DNA from: Pinguiococcus pyrenoidosus
Taxonomy: Eukaryota; Sar; Pinguiophyceae; Pinguiochrysidales; Pinguiochrysidaceae
Reading direction: 5' to 3'
Length of the DNA: 52,866 nucleotides
Assembly (NCBI GenBank): GCA_019677205.1
Contig: JAAMXY010000625.1
Span: forward strand, 1 to 52,866
Of the stretch, positions 49,416 to 52,866 are shown piece by piece (the first letter of the stretch is position 1; each line of letters opens with the position of its first letter). Made by a program: the position numbers and the translations under genes. Under the pieces are notes generated by a model. The model saw only the letters and a program-made list of their open reading frames with translations. It searched no databases and was not told the DNA's origin.

Positions 49416-50218
49416 TTACATGTCATCGTCGATCTCGACGAAGCCCGTCTTCGACGCCGCCATATACTGCAGGAAGGGCACCATGACGTACACCACCCGT
49501 CCAACGATGGGCCATCCCGCTGGCGGTTGCGGCCGCCAGCAGATGCTGATGAGGCCGGAGTCTGGCGCCGAGAAGGCGTAGAACTTCCGGGAGTCGAACT
49601 CCACGTCCTGCCGATCCACCACCACCACGCACTCCGCTTCTTCGAGCAGCTGGACGCCCAGCGACTTCGCCGAGGCAATCAGCGCCACGGGATCCTTTGC
49701 CTCGTTCACCGCCCTGCAGCCTGGGATGGCCACCACGCCCATCGCACTGGCCTCTTCTCCCATGAAGTCGTAGACCCAATTCCCATTCTCCACCGGCGGC
49801 ACTCCCTCCGCCGCGGTCAGCTCGTCCACCGAGAGGCCCGGGTAGGTCCCGCAGATGCGGACTATCCGAGGAAGGTAATCCGAGCCCTGCATCTGCTGCA
49901 ACGGCAAAAAGCGCGAGCCCGTGCCATGTAGTCCCTCCTGAGTAGGATAGACAATCGCCATTGTCATCATCATGATCATGATCATCATCATCATCATCAT
50001 CATTGTCATCATCCTCATCCTCATCCTCTTCTTCTTGAACAACAAAGAACCAAGATTTGTCGCGGATTCCTGTGGCGTACCGGCACGGGCTTATAGTTCT
50101 GTGAATAAGCGCCCAAAGCCGCGAGCGACAGCGCCCTGCGCGGCTGTGGAACTAGCCGGAAGCCCTCCGAGAGGCCGAACGCCAACGCCAAGATGCCAAA
50201 TCGCAACGTCCGCGTCAT
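49416..50218 (-). CDS. Plastid-targeted protein of unknown function
   Basis: Two exons, complement(join(49416..49937,50081..50218)), 219 aa. The intron (GTACGC...ACTCAG, phase 0) removes a GAT/ATG repeat. Exon 1 codes a signal peptide (LRFGILALAFGLSEG) followed by Phe and a basic, Ser/Ala-rich transit peptide (LVPQPRRALSLAALGAYS). Exon 2 codes the mature protein. It contains GTGSRFLPLQQM, YLPRIVRICGTYPGLS, WVYDFMG, VVAIPGCRAV, ECVVVVDRQDVEFDSRKFYAF and a hydrophobic VVYVMVPFLQYM, and ends EIDDDM. It looks like a compact alpha/beta stromal protein conserved in algae, but I cannot name a family. Confidence 0.75.
49965..50036. repeat. (GAT/ATC)n microsatellite inside an intron
   Basis: Runs of CAT/ATC triplets on the plus strand within the intron 49938-50080 of the plastid protein gene. 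In the frame that reads through from exon 2 they would give a run of Met and Ile, which is an artefact. Confidence 0.85.
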
Positions 50219-50881
50219 GTTTTGCGCCTACTGCTGATACCCCAAGCGTGAGTCTCTATAGCACTTCCCTCCAAATCAAGAGAAAGAAGGGCGGCGGGCA
50301 AAAATCCGCTATAGAACGCCGGAAATGAGCGGCTTTGGCGAGAATTGAGGTTTCAAGTGAGGAGCCGCGCTGCTCAAGAGGCCACAAGCAGCTGATGCCA
50401 AAGCCTGCTGCACGATGCGCACCTCGAAAACGGGGACTTTGACTCTGAGAGGTGATTTTTCCGGAGCAAACGGAATGGAGTTCTATGGAGATTCGTCCAA
50501 ACGCCGCGTGAGAGACCTTTTCCAAGCGTCACAAAACTGGTCATAACCGGAATGGCATTCCATCGCTGTAATTGATGCTGAAGTACCCATGAAACCGATC
50601 ATGATTGGTCTGCCTCGAAACCATTCAACGAAGAAGGACGATCTCACCCAATTGAAACCCTGAGCCGTTGTCGATCTTCTCCCGAAGTCGATATGGATCA
50701 GAACTATAAAACAATAATGGTTCCTGTTCTCCTACTTTAAAATTGATCACGTCAGTAGCGCCATAATATATCTCAATAATGTTCCACTTTCGGATCGCGA
50801 TTCTCGAAAAGCCGCCGCCGTCGCTCTCTTACGGCCGCAGTTTCCCACCGGTCCGGCCCGATCACGCGCGTCTGAGGCATC
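50219..50881. promoter_or_regulatory. Divergent promoter region, plastid protein / HOP
   Basis: 663 bp. An AT-rich patch lies at about 50700-50785. TTCTCGAA at 50801-50808, a head-to-head pair of heat-shock-element half sites, is about 75 bases upstream of the HOP ATG. That is fewer than the three units usually required, so it is only suggestive. No gene seen. Confidence 0.35.
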
Positions 50882-52826
50882 ATGTCCGCCGAGGCTCTCA
50901 AAGCGGAAGGCAACACTGCTCTGAAAGCTGGCAACTTTGACGAGGCGATAGGTAATTGGCCGCGTCCATCTCCACTCCGAACCTCTCAGAACGCACAGGC
51001 GCAGGCGACGCCACACTCCCATATCGCTGTCGCACCGTTTGTTGCGCATGCGTTCTCCTCCAAACGATCTTTTACCAAGGCACCACAACGACGAGAGTCT
51101 GAGTGGAGTCAATCGAAAAAAGCGCGGAAAACACCGTTGCTTCCTAACCCCCCCCCTTTTCCTCTCTCGCGCGCTCTCTGAACTTCACGCAGCAAAGTAC
51201 ACGGAGGCCATAGCTTTGGACGCCAGCAACAAGGTGTTCTTCAGCAACCGCTCGGCCGCGTACCTCAGCAAGGGCGACGCGGAGAAGGCGCTGGAGGACG
51301 CGGAGCAGTGCCTGGCCTTGGACAGCGCGTGGGCCAAGGGCCATGTCCGCAAGGGCGCAGCGCTTCACGGGCTGAAGCGCTACGACGACGCGTTCAAGGC
51401 GTATTCGGAGGGCCTCAAGAAGGTGCCTGGAGATGCGGCGCTCACGAGAGGACTTGAGGAAGTACGGCGCGTCCGTGCGGAGGCGGAGGCGGCGGCCAGC
51501 CGAGCCAACAACCCGCTGGCGAAGCTCTTCGGCCCGGAGCTGCTGTCGCGCATGGCCTTGCATCCGAAGTATCGCGGATGGCTCACGGACGAGACCTTCA
51601 TGGCCAAGTTTCGCATGCTGAGCGCCAACCCCACGGCGGCCATGCAGACGGGACTGCAGGATCCGCAGCTCATGGAGATCATCCAGTTCGCCCTCGGCAT
51701 GCCGGCCGGAGGGCCGGAAGACTTCCCCGGTGGCGAGCCTGCTGCGCCGGCGCCAGAGGCTCAGGCGTCCGCCAGCAAGGAATCGGAGCCAACGCCGGCG
51801 CCGGAGCCAGAGCCAGAGCCCGAGGTGGAGCTCACGGAGGAGGAGAAGGCCGACAGGGATCGCGTCGCACGCGCTCAGGAGGCCAAGGCCCGAGGAAATG
51901 CCCTCTACAAGGCGAAGAACTTCGAGGAGGCCTTGGCCGCGTACGACGAGGCCATCGCCATCGACGACCGCGAGATGCTGTACATCAACAACAAGGCGAC
52001 CGTCTACTTCGAGATGGGCGACTACGACAAGGCGCTGGAGCTCTGCGACCAAGCGGTCGAAGTCGGGCGCGCGAACCGCGCTCCGTTCCAGAGCTTGGCG
52101 AAGCCCTTCGTTCGGAAGGCGCGCATCGCCAAGGCGCGGAACGACTACGAGGAGGCAATGAAGCAGTACCATCTCGCGCAGCGCGAGCACCGTGACAAGA
52201 AGATCGAGCGCGAGATGAAGATGCTCGAGCTGGAGAAGCGGGAGCGAGAGCGCAAGGCGTACGTGAACCCCGAACTGGCGCAGGAAGCGAAGAGCCGAGG
52301 CAACGAAAAGTTCCGCGCCGGCGACTTTGGGGGCGCGATCGCGGAATACGAGGAGGCCGTGAAGCGAGACCCATCGGACGCACCGATCCGAAACAACCTT
52401 GCCGCAGCGCTGCAGAAGGTCGGGGACTTCAACGGCGCGCTCAACAGCGTGAAGAAGGCGCTGGAGCTGGACGAGAAGTACGTGAAGGCCTGGGCAAAGA
52501 AAGGAGACATCGAGTTCTACATGAAGGAGTACCACAAGGCCATGGAGTCGTACCAGAAGGGCCTCGCGGTCGATGATAGCAACCAGCTCTGCCGCGACGG
52601 CCTCCAGAAGGTCGTCGCCGCGATCAACACGTCCAGCGGGCCCGACGAGGAGCGACTTGCGCACGCCATGGCCGACCCGGAGATCCAAAGCCTGCTGCGA
52701 GACCCGGTGGTCGTGCAGGTCATTCGCGACTTCAAGGAGAACCCGTCCGCCGCACAGCAGGCGATGCAGAATCCCGGCATGCAGGCGAAGATCAACAAGC
52801 TGATGGCGGCAGGGGTGCTTGGATGA
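50882..52826 (+). CDS. STI1: HOP/STI1 Hsp70-Hsp90 organising co-chaperone
   Basis: Two exons, join(50882..50951,51193..52826), 567 aa, with a 241-bp intron (GTAATT...CACGCAG, phase 1) inside the first TPR. The order of domains is the classical one. TPR1 starts at ALKAEGNTALKAGNFDEAI. DP1 at about 125-195 includes NPLAKLFGPELLSRM and NPTAAMQTGLQDPQLM. A Pro/Glu linker follows, then TPR2A (KARGNALYKAKNFEEAL), TPR2B (KSRGNEKFRAGDFGGAI) and DP2 at the C-terminus (LLRDPVVVQVIRDFKENP). The TPR two-carboxylate-clamp residues (KxxGN, NRSAAY, K/R) are visible. HOP holds Hsp70 and Hsp90 together and hands clients from one to the other in the cytosol. Length and layout match animal and plant HOP. Confidence 0.95.
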
Positions 52827-52866
52827 GGTCGAGGCCGGCGTCTACAGTCATGAGTCGGTGTGTTTG

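Noticed and set aside
49416-50045. Minus-strand frame starting with a run of Met residues, joined to the plastid protein
   Set aside because: The Met run comes from a GAT/ATG microsatellite. A phase-0 GT-AG intron (49938-50080) removes it and joins a proper signal peptide instead.
51039-51192. In-frame extension of the HOP frame upstream of exon 2
   Set aside because: It is intron sequence. Splicing 50951 to 51193 restores the first TPR motif.
1-52866. Bacterial-type gene cluster, defence system or mobile element
   Set aside because: All supported genes are eukaryotic, with introns and alternating strands. No transposase, integrase, terminal repeat or operon was seen.

Overview
This window is nuclear DNA from a eukaryote, most likely a flagellated, photosynthetic protist whose plastid is surrounded by extra membranes and derives from a red alga (stramenopile, cryptophyte or haptophyte type; I cannot choose between them). 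Three things point there. Coding regions are interrupted by short GT-AG introns and begin at ATG, with no operons or ribosome binding sites. Three genes (21983-23241, 46545-49127, 49416-50218) begin with an ER signal peptide that is followed directly by a Phe and then a basic, hydroxylated stretch, which is the bipartite targeting signal of secondary red plastids. Two genes look ciliary (CCDC13-like and IFT27). GC content is moderately high, with AT-rich islets between divergent genes.

Layout, left to right: partial protein phosphatase inhibitor-2 (-), VPS9 Rab5 exchange factor (+), EF-hand plus patatin lipase (-), an unrecognised three-exon gene (+) running into a broken G-alpha pseudogene, a small acidic MGGCSSK protein (+), a WW-domain methyltransferase (+), a JmjC/cupin oxygenase (-), condensin-II subunit NCAPG2-like (+), DDX11/CHL1 helicase (-), plastid Rieske protein (+), a twin-arginine-type plastid methyltransferase (-), a DUF2256 zinc protein (-), a Wntless/TMEM181-like membrane protein (+), CCDC13-like coiled coil (-), ankyrin protein (+), a GYF-pseudophosphatase-LRR protein (-), IFT27 (+), PUM3/PUF6 (-), a 2216-residue coiled-coil protein (+), ribosomal protein P2 (-), a plastid TPR-methyltransferase (+), an unknown plastid protein (-) and HOP/STI1 (+).

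From about 10.6 kb to the right end, neighbouring genes lie on opposite strands almost without exception. Most of the window is therefore a chain of divergent pairs (about 0.3-0.66 kb apart, the presumed shared promoters) and convergent pairs (about 0.1-0.5 kb apart). The genes are mostly housekeeping and do not form one pathway. Partial functional links are NCAPG2 with DDX11 (chromosome condensation and cohesion), the plastid set, and the ciliary pair.

I rebuilt exon structures by hand from splice sites and reading-frame continuity. Families were assigned from memory of motifs, without database searches. I saw no tRNA, rRNA, CRISPR array or intact mobile element. The least expected items are the GYF-pseudophosphatase-LRR protein, the P2 protein without its usual C-terminal tail, the G-alpha pseudogene and the regular alternation of gene orientation.
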